Source: Rhizophagus irregularis (Eukaryota > Glomeromycota > Glomeromycetes > Glomerales > Glomeraceae). Taken from it: 64,000 bases of DNA. Location of the stretch: contig NC_089460.1 of assembly GCF_026210795.1 (NCBI RefSeq), positions 62,001 to 126,000 of the forward strand. Direction: 5' to 3'. Below, piece by piece: positions 44,214 to 55,800 of this stretch. The stretch's first letter is position 1; each line of letters opens with the position of its first letter. The translations under genes were made by a program, and so were the position numbers. Under the pieces are notes generated by a model. It had not been told where the DNA came from, searched no databases, and saw nothing but the letters and a program-made list of their open reading frames with translations.

Positions 44214-45838
44214 CAGTTTACGACATAAATATTCGGAATTTTTATTTTTATGCATAAAGGAGTGCTGTCGACAGCAAATCTGTGCTAACCAAAATAATAA
44301 TTAAAATAGAAGTTAATCAGCCCTTTTTAAACATAAATATAGCGTGAAAAATTCTCACCTGATTGTTTATCAGCAGCAAAATAAAATCATGGCACTCACT
44401 TTGGTATTTGAAATGCAAAGGTTGACTGTTAAGAAGCTATGGGATAATAATAATATACGAAAACCCTCTGAAATAATTAAAATGACTGGTTTTTCAAAGT
44501 CTACAGTATATGACATTATCAATCGTCTAAAAAAACAGGAAGTGTTGAACATTTACCCATTCCTGGTCATCCTCTTGTTCTGACACCAAAAAAACGTCGA
44601 TATCTTGGCCATTTTCTTAAAAATGATAATGCAACAACTTCAACTTTAATGACAACAAAGCTGAATAATTTGTATTCAGATCTTAATGTATCAACTCAAA
44701 CTGTATAACGTATTCTTAAAAATAAACTTAATTATATTATTTGTAGACCATGGTCTGTTAGGACTCCGGACATCACATATACAACTCAGTGGCAACTTTT
44801 TCGCAGATTAACCTAAATTTCACAAAAAAAAAATCAGTTTTTTGTGATTATCTCGGCATCCAGTGGTCCAATTTGTACAAACTTTTTTTTGTTTTGTAAT
44901 ACTCATCGAGCTCTACAAAATAAAAAAATCCACATGAATCGGATCACTGAATACCAAGATAATCGCAAAAAATGGAAAATAAAAAAAGAGTAAATTGGGT
45001 TTTTTTTTGGCAAAAAGTCAGTTGTGAGTTCTATAAGAGATGTCCAGGGTCCTGGTCTGTCCCTCTTCTTAAAGAAAGTCATGTTGAAGCTCGTCTTCAA
45101 TGGACCTTAAATTACATCCAAGATGACTGGACTCACACAATTTTTTCGGATGAAAGTACATTTCAGACGTTTCATAATACTCAAATTGTATGTTACAAGG
45201 CTAGAAACCCACATCCAGTACATTCTATGGTAAAATATCCATATAAGGTTCATGTTTGGGATGCATTTTGCCACCAAGGGCCAATTGGAGTTGCATTATT
45301 TACAGAAAACATGAATTCTGCTAAATACCGTAAAATCCTTCAATCTCAACTACTTCCTAATGCTTATCATGCTGGTTATGGATGGAATTTTCAGCAGAAC
45401 AATGTGCCAATGCATACCATGAAGCTTACTTATCAATTTTTTGTAATTAATGATATTCCGATTATTGATTAGCCTGCAAACTCACCTGACTTAAACCCCA
45501 TCAAAAATTTATGGGCAATTCTTAAAGGAAATGTAGAAAGAAGGGTTAATAATTGGGTTATGAAAAAAAAATCACTTGGTGCTAATGATTTTCAAGGCAT
45601 AATTCAGCAAGAATAGGATAATATTGATAAAAATCTCTTCTTTAGTTTAGCAGATAGCATGTCAGATCAGATTAACATGGTCATAGAAAATAATAGTTAT
45701 ACGATAAATTACTAACTTTTAAAGTATGTTTATTTGCACATTTTAAGCTATTAATGGTATAAATTTGAAATAAAAAAAATAAAATTTATTATGTTTTTAC
45801 ATATTGTGATAAAATTTTGAATATTTATGTCGTGAACT
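44214..45838 (+). mobile_element. Tc1/mariner element, 1.6 kb, with a dead transposase
   Basis: The ends CAGTTTACGACATAAATATT and (inverted) AGTTCACGACATAAATATT are flanked by TA on each side (44212-44213, 45839-45840), the Tc1/mariner target site. The transposase starts near 44344 with a helix-turn-helix (KPSEIIKMTGFSKSTVYDII). An A-run indel near 44530 shifts the frame, and TAA at about 44706 and further stops follow. The catalytic half (44972-45720) keeps the first Asp (IFSDESTF). It has Asn in the second metal-binding position (QQNNVPMHT) and Lys in the third (SPDLNPIKNLW), where the family has Asp and Glu. A ~145-bp inverted-repeat insertion splits the frame at 44829-44973. The enzyme cannot be active. 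Confidence 0.85.
44829..44973. mobile_element. Small inverted-repeat insertion nested in the Tc1 element
   Basis: TTTTTTGTGATTATCTCGGC followed by ATCCAGTGGTCCAATTTG is inverted (with mismatches) as CGGATCACTGAATACCAAGA and TAATCGCAAAAAA. It separates the N-terminal and catalytic parts of the transposase. A half-copy of the same motif lies just outside the Tc1 element at about 45863-45899, and another pair at 29455-29575. Confidence 0.6.
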
Positions 45839-46079
45839 TATAAAATAAAAAAAAATTTATTGAAATTGGACTGCTAGATGGTGACATAATTGCAAAAAAG
45901 CTTATTAATAAATAAATTACTATATTATATATATATTATAATACAATTATTTCATTATCCATTAAGTAATAATTACACTAATTGCAATGATTTTATTTTT
46001 TATATTATAAATGATAAATTTATTGTTATTTTAGATTTTAATAATAAATCTATATCCAAAAGATAACAGTATTATTGTA

Positions 46080-46154
46080 CACAGGTCGAAAAGTGAAAAA
46101 TCAGACACCAATTGGTGACTGATTGATGCCTGATTTTTCACTTTTCGACCTGTG
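46080..46154. repeat. 75-bp foldback with 25-bp perfect arms
   Basis: CACAGGTCGAAAAGTGAAAA plus ATCAG (46080-46104) is perfectly inverted at 46130-46154, around a loop that includes the palindrome CACCAATTGGTG. GTA lies directly on both sides, a possible 3-bp target duplication. It may be the minimal form of a foldback or MITE family. Confidence 0.8.
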
Positions 46155-48263
46155 GTAATAAATAATACAAAAATCTATTATAATAGTAATGACTTAGTAG
46201 TTTTATTGAAGGAATTAGAATATTATATTAATTTTCTTTTACCTTATTCTTTTGACTTTAATTCCATTAAAATTAAAACTCTAAATGGATCAGTTTAGTC
46301 CAGATTATAGACAATTTAGATTAGAATTGAAATCTATAAGAACTGAACTGAAAAGCTAGCAGTTCAGTTTAGTTTGATATGATTTTTATAAAAATCAAGT
46401 TATATATTATTGGATTCTTTTTAATAAAATGTGTTGAATTGTAGTAAAATTACATCTTTAATATTAATAAATCACAAGTTAATTCACATTAAATAATTTA
46501 TAAAAAATTACTATTAGCAAGTTATTTATTGATACTAGAAATATGATCTTACTACCATTTGATTTGTTTTATTGAGACAAATTCAATAAATCCTAATTTA
46601 TCTTTATATAACTATTAAATGATAAGTAAATGTATATATTAGCATTGTAATTTTTAATGCTTAAAAATTTTAAAAAAATGTGAAACTTAATATTATTTAC
46701 TATCTAGTGATTATACACAAACAAATTAAGATTTATTGGATTTATTTCACTAAGATATATCAAATAATCATGTTCCTGGCATCAATAGATTACAAGTTAA
46801 TTAATACTAAATAATATTAAAAAATTAGCATTAGAAAGCTATCTATTAATATTAAAAATATGTTTTATTACTATTCAACTCACCTCAATAAGATAAATCA
46901 AATAAATCCTAATCCATATTTGTATAACTATTAGATGATGAGTAAATATATGTATTAGTATTTTAATTTTTATTGCTTAAAAATTTTTAAAAAATGCAAA
47001 ATTTGCATTATTTATCATCTAATGATTGTATACAGACAAATTAAGATTCATTGGATTTGTCTTGCTAAGATGTATTGAATAGTGGTAAGATCATATCTCT
47101 AGTTTTTAAAAATATTACAATAGATTTATACTAAAAATATAAAAAAATCAAAAAAATAGAGAATTAGGAAATTTGATAAATTATTATATTAAAAGGAAAA
47201 AGCAATATATCACATATATGAAAAAATATTAATTCTTATATTTATTATATATTTTAACATCTAAAATTCAATTCTGTAATAAAATATACAATTTTAATAG
47301 AGAAAATTTAGGAAATTTGAATTCTATAATAATAATAGGAAAAGAAATATTAGTACATATTTCTATTAAGTTTTAAAGTTAAATTTTAAAACTTACCATT
47401 CATATACCATCATTACTGCAATCTATAAACAAAATTGTATAGAACTTCTTTAGGTTACTTTTTGTTAATTGTAATTTTTTGTCTAGGTTTTTGATTTTGT
47501 AACTTAAACTATGGGTTTGTAATTTTATTTTTGTTTGTTCTCATTTTGTTTTGGTTTGATTCTTTTTACTGATCATTATCCTTAACCTGAGTAAAAGATT
47601 GATATTATAGTTATTTATTTCCCTCAGTTTTAATAATATTTATAGTGTCTTCATATATAGATTCTATGGTATATATGGTATAACTGGAGAACTTTAAATA
47701 TCTTCAAGTTGACTTTACAAATTTTTTTAAATTATAAATAGATAAATAGATCAGCTTTTCGTATTGTGGAAAGCAGTAAATTCTCTCTAAGATGGTTTTA
47801 ATACTTTGGGCCAGATTAACGATCACAAGAGTCGGGTCAACTCGAATTTACATCTATTGTTAGATAATTGATTAATGTCGGCCACCCAAATTATTTTATC
47901 ATTTTACTAATAAAATTTATGTAAAAGCCTTATATCCACAAATTATTTAATGAACGTTTTGATATGCAAAAATATTTACTATACCAATAACATACGCACT
48001 GCCTCTAACTTCAAACTTATTCGTTTAATTTGTTAATTTGTTATTTTGTTCAATTCCATTTCTCTTTCACTTACTACTTTGATAAAAATATTTTATTTGG
48101 GAGTCAGGGGACTCGGGACCTGTCCTGATTCTACCGATCATGTGTGGAATGCTGAATTTTCGCATATAAAAAGAGTGCATGAAAATACTACTCAAATTTT
48201 CATTACTGGTTAAAATTGGATGAATAGCACAAGAATTGCAATATTGTCAGTATGTACAGTTTA
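46155..48263. repeat. AT-rich gap with diverged ~230-300-bp repeats
   Basis: Phrases such as AAATTAAGATTCATTGGATT, AAGATGTATTGAATA and AGCATTGTAATTTTTAATGC recur in the same order around 46520-46650, 46660-46800, 46850-46960 and 47000-47100. This suggests an old tandem or repeatedly inserted sequence. From 47400 to 48263 I see no gene and no clear repeat; the last part is 3' to the minus-strand RdRP. Confidence 0.5.
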
Positions 48264-51200
48264 TTATACTTTCTTGAGTTTCAACCATTTTTCATCTATT
48301 CTCAAAGCTTGCCAAACCTCATCAATAATTGACCTTGGCCCTCCGACAACAAGATGTCGTTCACTCTCTAACATCTGTGATTTGATGTTGCATAATGTAC
48401 GAAATGCTATAACCCAACAAATCTGTTCATCCAGTTTTTCGTTGACAGAAGAGAGGTAAAGAGAAGCAGCTTTCAACTTTAACTCAAACATGGCAAGTGG
48501 ATCTGACTTGCTTTCAAAAACCGTAGATCTTCGATCTTTCAAAAATTTAAATGTTTTACTTCTATATTTTTCAACTGGTGGAGTATTTAAAAAATTCCTC
48601 AAAAATTCATAATCTACGCTTTTACATTCTTCATTCTCCTTAGATGCTGTTGATGAGGATAGTAATTGTTCATCATTTTCACCCTGATCTCCTAATATTT
48701 GAGTATATTTGCTCTTATAATTTTGAACTAACTGTGAGGAATATGTATATATAAGATTTAAGTCATCTAGATATAAAGAGTCTTCCTCCATTTTTTGAGC
48801 ACGAGTCACTTCGTCATTCCAGAAGCTATATATATGTGGATCTGGATCTGCGTTCTTTTCTGCTACCAATAATCCCTTGTTATTTATTATTTCGTTTATC
48901 TCATTTTCAATTTCAATACATAATGAATCCATTATACCTTTAACTCCAAAGTGAACTCCATTTATTTCTTGCTTAGATTTGGATCGAATTTTATAATTAT
49001 CTTCTTTCTCCATCCAATAAGGAACAGGAAGTTTTTTAAATACTTCATTATCGTATTGTTGAACATTTGGTTTTATAGTTAGTCCCCGCTTAGTAGCATC
49101 AATAAGCTGTGCGCTCATTTGAGCAAGATAAATTGATTGTTTGTCAAATATTCCAAATTCGGATGACTGGAGTTTGTGCCAACGATCATATAAACCACGC
49201 GGCGTTTCCATATCTTTAAAGCAAATGTCTAAAATTATCTCCTGTATCTTGGATTCAATTTGACTGGATTTTACAGAGGATAATAAATCGTCAATAGTTT
49301 GATTATTTACATCAAAAGAACTTTTGATTCTCGGATCAAGTGCCAAAAGTGGAGAATTTTTGTAGTTTTTGACGATTCGTGGATCCCAGCAACAAAAAAT
49401 CTGTAAATGAAATACGTTAAAAGGGAAAAAATTTTCTCAGATATTATAAAAAATATGTATACCTTGTCACCATCATAATCTCCTCCACTTAAATAAGTTG
49501 CTAATGATATGTCATCCTCCTTAGCAGCATTTACAGGAAATATGACTACATTATAATAAATGCTTAAATCCATATTTCTGACTGCTTTAACCTTGACAAT
49601 ATCAGAAGGTAAACCACACGGATTCCTAGCTAAAATTACATCATCTTCAATAATTCCAAAAGGTAATCCAGTGCGTTCATCGCGTCCTGCTTCCCTATCC
49701 AATTGAATAAAGACTTCTCCCGGTTTCAAAGTATTTGTCGGGTCAGCAATACATGTTAAAACGCGGGATAAAGAGATATTTACTCTAAATTTAGTAAAAA
49801 GCGACTTTAATGTTGATGAAAGTACGCTTTTTAAATTTCTTGCTAAATAGGGACATGTCGAAGGCGTAAATCCTGCTTGTAGCATCTGTATACATTGTTC
49901 AGATGGATTATCAGGAAATCCTGACATAGTATAGCTTTCGGATTCTGAATCTACATATAAATCACAATCATCATCCGAAGATTCATTTTCAAAATAATGA
50001 TTATAAAATATCTCTAACCTATTTCTCATGATATTGGAGTTATTAGTTACCCATGCTATTAAAGATTGTGGATTGTCACATCCAATCACCTCGGATTTGA
50101 TTTTTTCGGCATATTCATTCATCATCTCGGTGAAAATCTTAAGAGGGACACCGCCATTATACAAAACTCGAATTAGTTGGCTATTTAAAGCACCAGGTTT
50201 TGTTGGTGGAACAACAACATGCAAAACCTCTAAAGTTCGTAAATGAACATCATCTTCATTTAAATAATGTTTGTATTTTATTTGAGATTTGCGTAATTCA
50301 ATCCACTTATTTTCACACAAATCTCTTTGTGGGTCAATATACCAAACACCTTTTGCTCCTCCAATCCTACCTTGAATCGCAGGAGGAGTTTCTTTACATC
50401 CCAAAATTTCGGCTACTTCTTTCATAGCTGCCAGAGATATTGCAGCACATCCATCAGTGAAACAATGTTCATTAATTGTAACATCGTCGATATGTTTAAT
50501 TTCATTTGGTTTGAAGATAATTGTAGGTGTGGTATTGGAAAAACCTAAAGATATGCGAGAGTAAAACTTCGCAGTTGTCATGCTCTTATTAAGCTCCATT
50601 GGTAAATTATAGTTAATTACTTGCCAAATTGACATATCATCGGGGATATCTGATCCACTTGTCGCAAAATAATATAATATGTTTGATTTAGCATATAAAA
50701 ATTTATACGTCCTACCAGCTAATGGTAAAGGAAATAACAGCAGGCTTTTCAGCCTCGATTTTTGATTATCATCCAAACTATCAGAATTCTTAATTTTCAG
50801 GTGTAGAAATCTTTCAGATGACAATAACCTATAATATCTTCTGGAGTGACCTATCCTTGGAGGATTGAGTGTTAATATTAATTGATTTTCTTTAAATAGC
50901 ACATCTCCTGAAAATAGAACATGAACTCTAGATCCAGTTTTGGGAAATTTCTTTAAACTCAAAGGCCATATATTAACGAGATTTCGATTTATTATCTTTT
51001 TTATTTCGATAAAAATGTTTACATTCGGAAGTCTTGAATAATAATCTTCACAAGCTTCATATAAAATCTCATGAATATCAACGCCAAATTTAATTTTTAT
51101 CTGATCCCAGAGACTTCTTGTTGGCTCAATTGGACCGAAGGGTTTTAAAATTCGGACAATTTCATATCTATCCAAAAATGCTATTCCTTCGACATACTGT

Positions 51201-51655
51201 TCAAATTCTTCCGGCATTTTTGTTGTTGAATAATCCTGTGTGATCCAAGGATTTCCAATTATTGATGACGCTAAAGAGGAGGATTCGCCGTTCTGGCTAA
51301 ACGAATATTCCCATTCCTCATCTTCATTGTTATCTTCTGGCAAATGGGCAAAAACTTTGGTTAAATCTTCCGAAAAAATATCACGTAATTTTGAAATATT
51401 TTTAAAAGTTCCGTGTTCATTAAGTTTATTTTTAATAATAAATTGACGAACTGTCTTATCAAGTAAGTTCTTGTCGGCCTTTGCGATTTCGTTCATACAA
51501 AATCTTTGTTCACTTGTAACAAACAATTCGTTACAGCCTGGAATGTTATTCATGGTGAACTTTTGTAAGCGTCGTATGTACGGTAACACTATTTTATGAG
51601 TGTCGCCACTTTCGTTCATAGAAAATAGGGAAGAATTGACATTCATATTTACCAA
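48264..51655 (-). CDS. Cellular RNA-dependent RNA polymerase (QDE-1/Rdp1 type)
   Basis: Two exons (51655-49463, 49400-48264) separated by a 62-bp GT-AG intron give 1,109 aa. The catalytic loop is DYDGD at residues 726-730, preceded by YLSGG; this is the metal-binding signature of eukaryotic RdRPs (DbDGD). Upstream conserved blocks are FTDGCAAISLAAMKEVAEIL, AIQGRIGGAKGVWYIDP, DPTNTLKPGEVFIQ and ILARNPCGLPSDIVKVKAV. The intron falls directly after the catalytic loop, and the second exon continues with FCCWDPRIVKNY. Such enzymes make double-stranded RNA from aberrant transcripts and feed Dicer in RNA silencing. Glomeromycotina are known for several RdRP paralogues. The second Met at residue 4 is an alternative start. 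It is divergent from the formin gene, 1.2 kb away. Confidence 0.9.
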
Positions 51656-52852
51656 AAAAAAGCAAAAAAAAAATAATTGTAAGGAATAGGATTATCAGTA
51701 AAACAGTACGTATTATATAATTTTGATAAAAAGGAAACAAAACAATGTTATTTGAATGTATCATGCCGATCATATAAGTATTTATAGTAAGATAGCATAT
51801 ATTGATCGACAAAATTTACTAATTCATCGGATATAATGAACGAACCAAATGGCTGTATCCGAACTTACTAACGGTAATTTGAATTAATCACGTGACTTAT
51901 ATTTGGATAATCTTTTTTTTTTTCATCATTTCTTGTACCACTCCACCCCATTTGATTTATTAGCGTAGTCCTACTTTATCAAATAGTACAGATCGAAGAG
52001 TGAGGTCCCGTAGGGGATGAAGAACGAAGTTCTATACACATATATTAGGTTTAAGTATTTTTCTAAATTCTTTTCTCTCTTATTTGTAATAGTCTGGGTT
52101 CTACCACTCTTTCAGTAATAAAATAAAAAAAGTACCACTCCACCACCTAATGACAGGTGGGCTGAAAGAAAAATAAAATACGGATCACATAATTTTTTTT
52201 TATCTGATTGTCTTCTCCCCTATTTTTACTTTAGTTTCTAATCCCTTTGTTCGTTCACTGCTATGGTGACTATGTTTCCATTAGTCAGTTCGTTCTAACG
52301 AAGGGTGGGTAAAAATAAAAATAAAAATAAAATAAAATAAATAAATAGATTTCAGGTTTATGGCGCAGCAGTTTCAAAATTTTATTTTTTGGTCTGCCTG
52401 ACATACATTTCAGATATTTTCAAAAAAAAAAAAAAATTACTTTATCCCTAATCATTATGTATAAATTACTAAAAATTTTCGAAAAATTAGCCAATCAATT
52501 TGGGAGAAATACTGATCAATTATTTTTAAATTTCATGTTTACTATTAGAATAAACATAAACATAATGAATCTATGTAAAATATATATTCTCTTGACACTT
52601 CTTTACCTTCATACCTTTCAGCAAAAAAAAATAAACTATTATCTAACAAAAAAGAAATAACGTATTGACAAATTTTATATACTGTATAAAATCTTATCGT
52701 ATGGAGCCATGGAGGGCCAGATGTTCTATGAATGTGGGAGTTACGATCGTCATTATAAATAAAAATAAAAAAAGCAGGAGTTACGTCAGGTGCATACTAA
52801 TTTCATATGCAGAATAAGAGAATTTTACTTTATAAAATTATGTAAATATAAA
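51656..52852. promoter_or_regulatory. Divergent intergenic region, RdRP / formin
   Basis: 1.2 kb between divergent genes. It contains pyrimidine-rich and A-rich homopolymers (52420-52440), an (AATAA)-type tract at 52310-52345 and a GC-richer stretch GGTCCCGTAGGGGATGAAG near 52003. No open frame is convincing. Promoters of both genes must lie here. Confidence 0.4.
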
Positions 52853-55800
52853 ATGGAAAATTTTGAAAATGATTTGGTCAATCAGTCTTACAATAAAGAG
52901 GGAAAAGTAGTCAAGCAGATTTTCACGACGGAATCCGATTCAGCAGAGCCTTCTTCACCTGTTCCAGAACGGGTTGAAAGTACTGCCAATAATAATGACA
53001 TTCCAAATCGACGTGCTTCTATCGCGGTATCAAATTTTAGTAATATGATAGACCCTAACATCCCTAATACGATAAGCTCGTGGATAACTCAGGCGACAAA
53101 AGCTAAGAGACGCGCTACTATGATAGATCATAGTAGTGTAGAAAGTGGTTTTATATCATTACGTTCCCCTAATGGTGTAGATCTTACAAAGTATAGTGAA
53201 ATTAGCGATCAAGATTTACCTCAAGAATTTGAAAATTTTTTAGTGCGTATACATCCTCACTACGAAATAATTTAGAAAAATTTTAATAGTTTTTATATAT
53301 TTTATCTTTTAGGATGAAATGAACATACAGGGTTCCGTACGAGAGAACATGATACGGCTTTCTATCGATCAAAAACGAACGATTATACTTACACACATAC
53401 AGTCTCAAGAATTAGGACAGCGATCTCAGTCACAACCGCTGCAACATTCTTTAAAACATTCTCAACAAAAGAGTTATTTAAATATTGCACAGGATTATGA
53501 TGCAATGTCTGATACGTCAGGAAAGATACAAATACGCGATTCTGATGTAACGTCTGTTACAAGCGCTGCTAGTGATAGCGATAATATAGAACAGAAGTCA
53601 AATAATAGACTTTCTTTGGCCTATTGGTTTTATGGCACAGAACAATCTCGTTCTTCTTCTCCACCATTGACAAATGTGCCCGAACAGACAAAACCGGGAG
53701 TTCAAGCGATATCGCAAAATAATTCAATTGGATTATTTAGTTCGTTGTTAGGTTTATACCCGGCAGCTGGAAATTCGGCAAAGTTAGAAGACACACCTGA
53801 ATTTTATATCGAAAAATTAACACAAAAGTAGGATAAATTTTATATTCTTTTCTTTCTTTTTGGCAGAAAATATAATTTGTTTAACCTTTGAAAGATTTGA
53901 ATTATTAAAGGAATGCTACTCCCAAGTCTTTGGCAGATACTTTGTTATCCTTACGAATAGCTCTGTCTTCAGCAAAATTATCTTGGTTAAGAGAATTTAT
54001 AGATAATAGAGGATTATTTGTTTTAGAGTCTATTCTTGAGAAGCATACTGTTCGAGATAAGAAAAGGTGGTCAAAACTTAAAAAAAATCATTTAATTTTG
54101 TTACATAATATTTAGTACTCATTTATTAAATTCATATAATTAGCACAAGAAATTCTGATCAAGACGATCGAATACAGTCCCAATGCATTCGATGTTTAAG
54201 AGCTTTAATGAATACTGAGGTAATTTTATGCATAATTTTTGCATTAAGTCTTTCCTTACGATAACTAATATAAACTTATTTAGACCGGTTTTCGACAAGT
54301 TTTGAAATCTTCTTCTCTGGTTGCTAGCATTGTTTTTTGTCTTCACACGATCAATAATAAATTACGTTCTCAAGTTGCCGATGTATTGGCGGCGTTGTGT
54401 GTGCTCTCTTTGGATGGACACAAATTAGTTGTTGGAGCTTTCATTGAATTTCGTATAATTCACGAGGAAAAGTTTCGGTTTCAATATTTGGTCGATAGTT
54501 TGAGGGGAATTGGAGAGGAAGATAGTACTTCTATTGAATATAAAGCTGCCGGGTTAAGTTTGATTAATGCAATTGTGAATTCGCCTGACATTATTGAAGA
54601 ACGTATTCTTTTAAGAGATGAATTTGAAAGGAGAGGAATTGATAATGTGTTTAAGGTAGGTTTTTACTTTATTTATTTTAGGGTATCCTAATAGATTCAA
54701 ATTGGATATAATTATCTGTCATTTATATTTATATTTTTAGGCCATCAAAGCTTCCGATCCCCCGGAATCTGTGTTAAAACAAATTGAGGTCTACCAGGAG
54801 GAACGTCAAGAAGATTTAGATGAACTTTATGAGAAAGCTCATGAAATTGTAAGAGATGCAAAGTATGTAAAGTTATATAAAAAATTCTTAAATTGAAATT
54901 GAAATTGAAATTGAAATAATCTTAACATTGTTACAGTGACCCACTCTCAATAGTTGCTGGACTACTTCAACAAGTAGAAAGTGACAAAGATTTACACCGT
55001 CGTGTTATTGAGACTCTTAAAAATTTGTTAAGAGTTTCATGCAAAAATATCGAAGAGTTTGTATAGATTTCTTATGAGTTTCAATGCGTTTTTAATATAA
55101 ACGAAAATATTAAAATTTTACAAATTCTATAGGAGGTGTCAGAACGAAATATGGACTTTGATCGAACAATTTATAGAGCAAATAATTTCTTTGAATAATT
55201 TAGGGCAGGGTAAGTTAAATTATATTCGAGTTTTTTATCGCCAATTTCAATTTGCATTGAAAAATATAATTAGAGTTATGAATATGAATAATTTTAGAAT
55301 GGCAAAAATTCATGAAAGAATATCACTCTTCCATACAGCATATTGTTGGAAAGTACTCTTTAGTTAGTGGTGATGTGACTGATAATGAAATTGATTATTT
55401 AAGAGCTCGCTTGGAAGAATTAATGAAGGTAAAGAGTATTCACCTTTGCTAAATAATTTTATAAAGTCATTTTATTAATTTAAATAAGATTTTAATCAAG
55501 GTCGAAAAAACAATAACTACCGAAGAAAAAATTACTGTGCCCTTGAATTTTAGAGTACAAATTCCAAACCAGAATTTATCATCAGAAACAACTCCATTAT
55601 TCATATCAGACAAGCAACAATCTACCCAATATGTTCCCCCAGCTTCACCATCATACTTCCCCAAAATTATAAATATGTTTAGGCAGTCATCTGTTCCAAC
55701 TCCAGCATTATATCAACAACAGCCTACATCAAATAATAACATATCTCAGCAACATAAAGTTATCCGTAAACCTCCACTTCCTCCTTCAAAGGCCGCTTCA

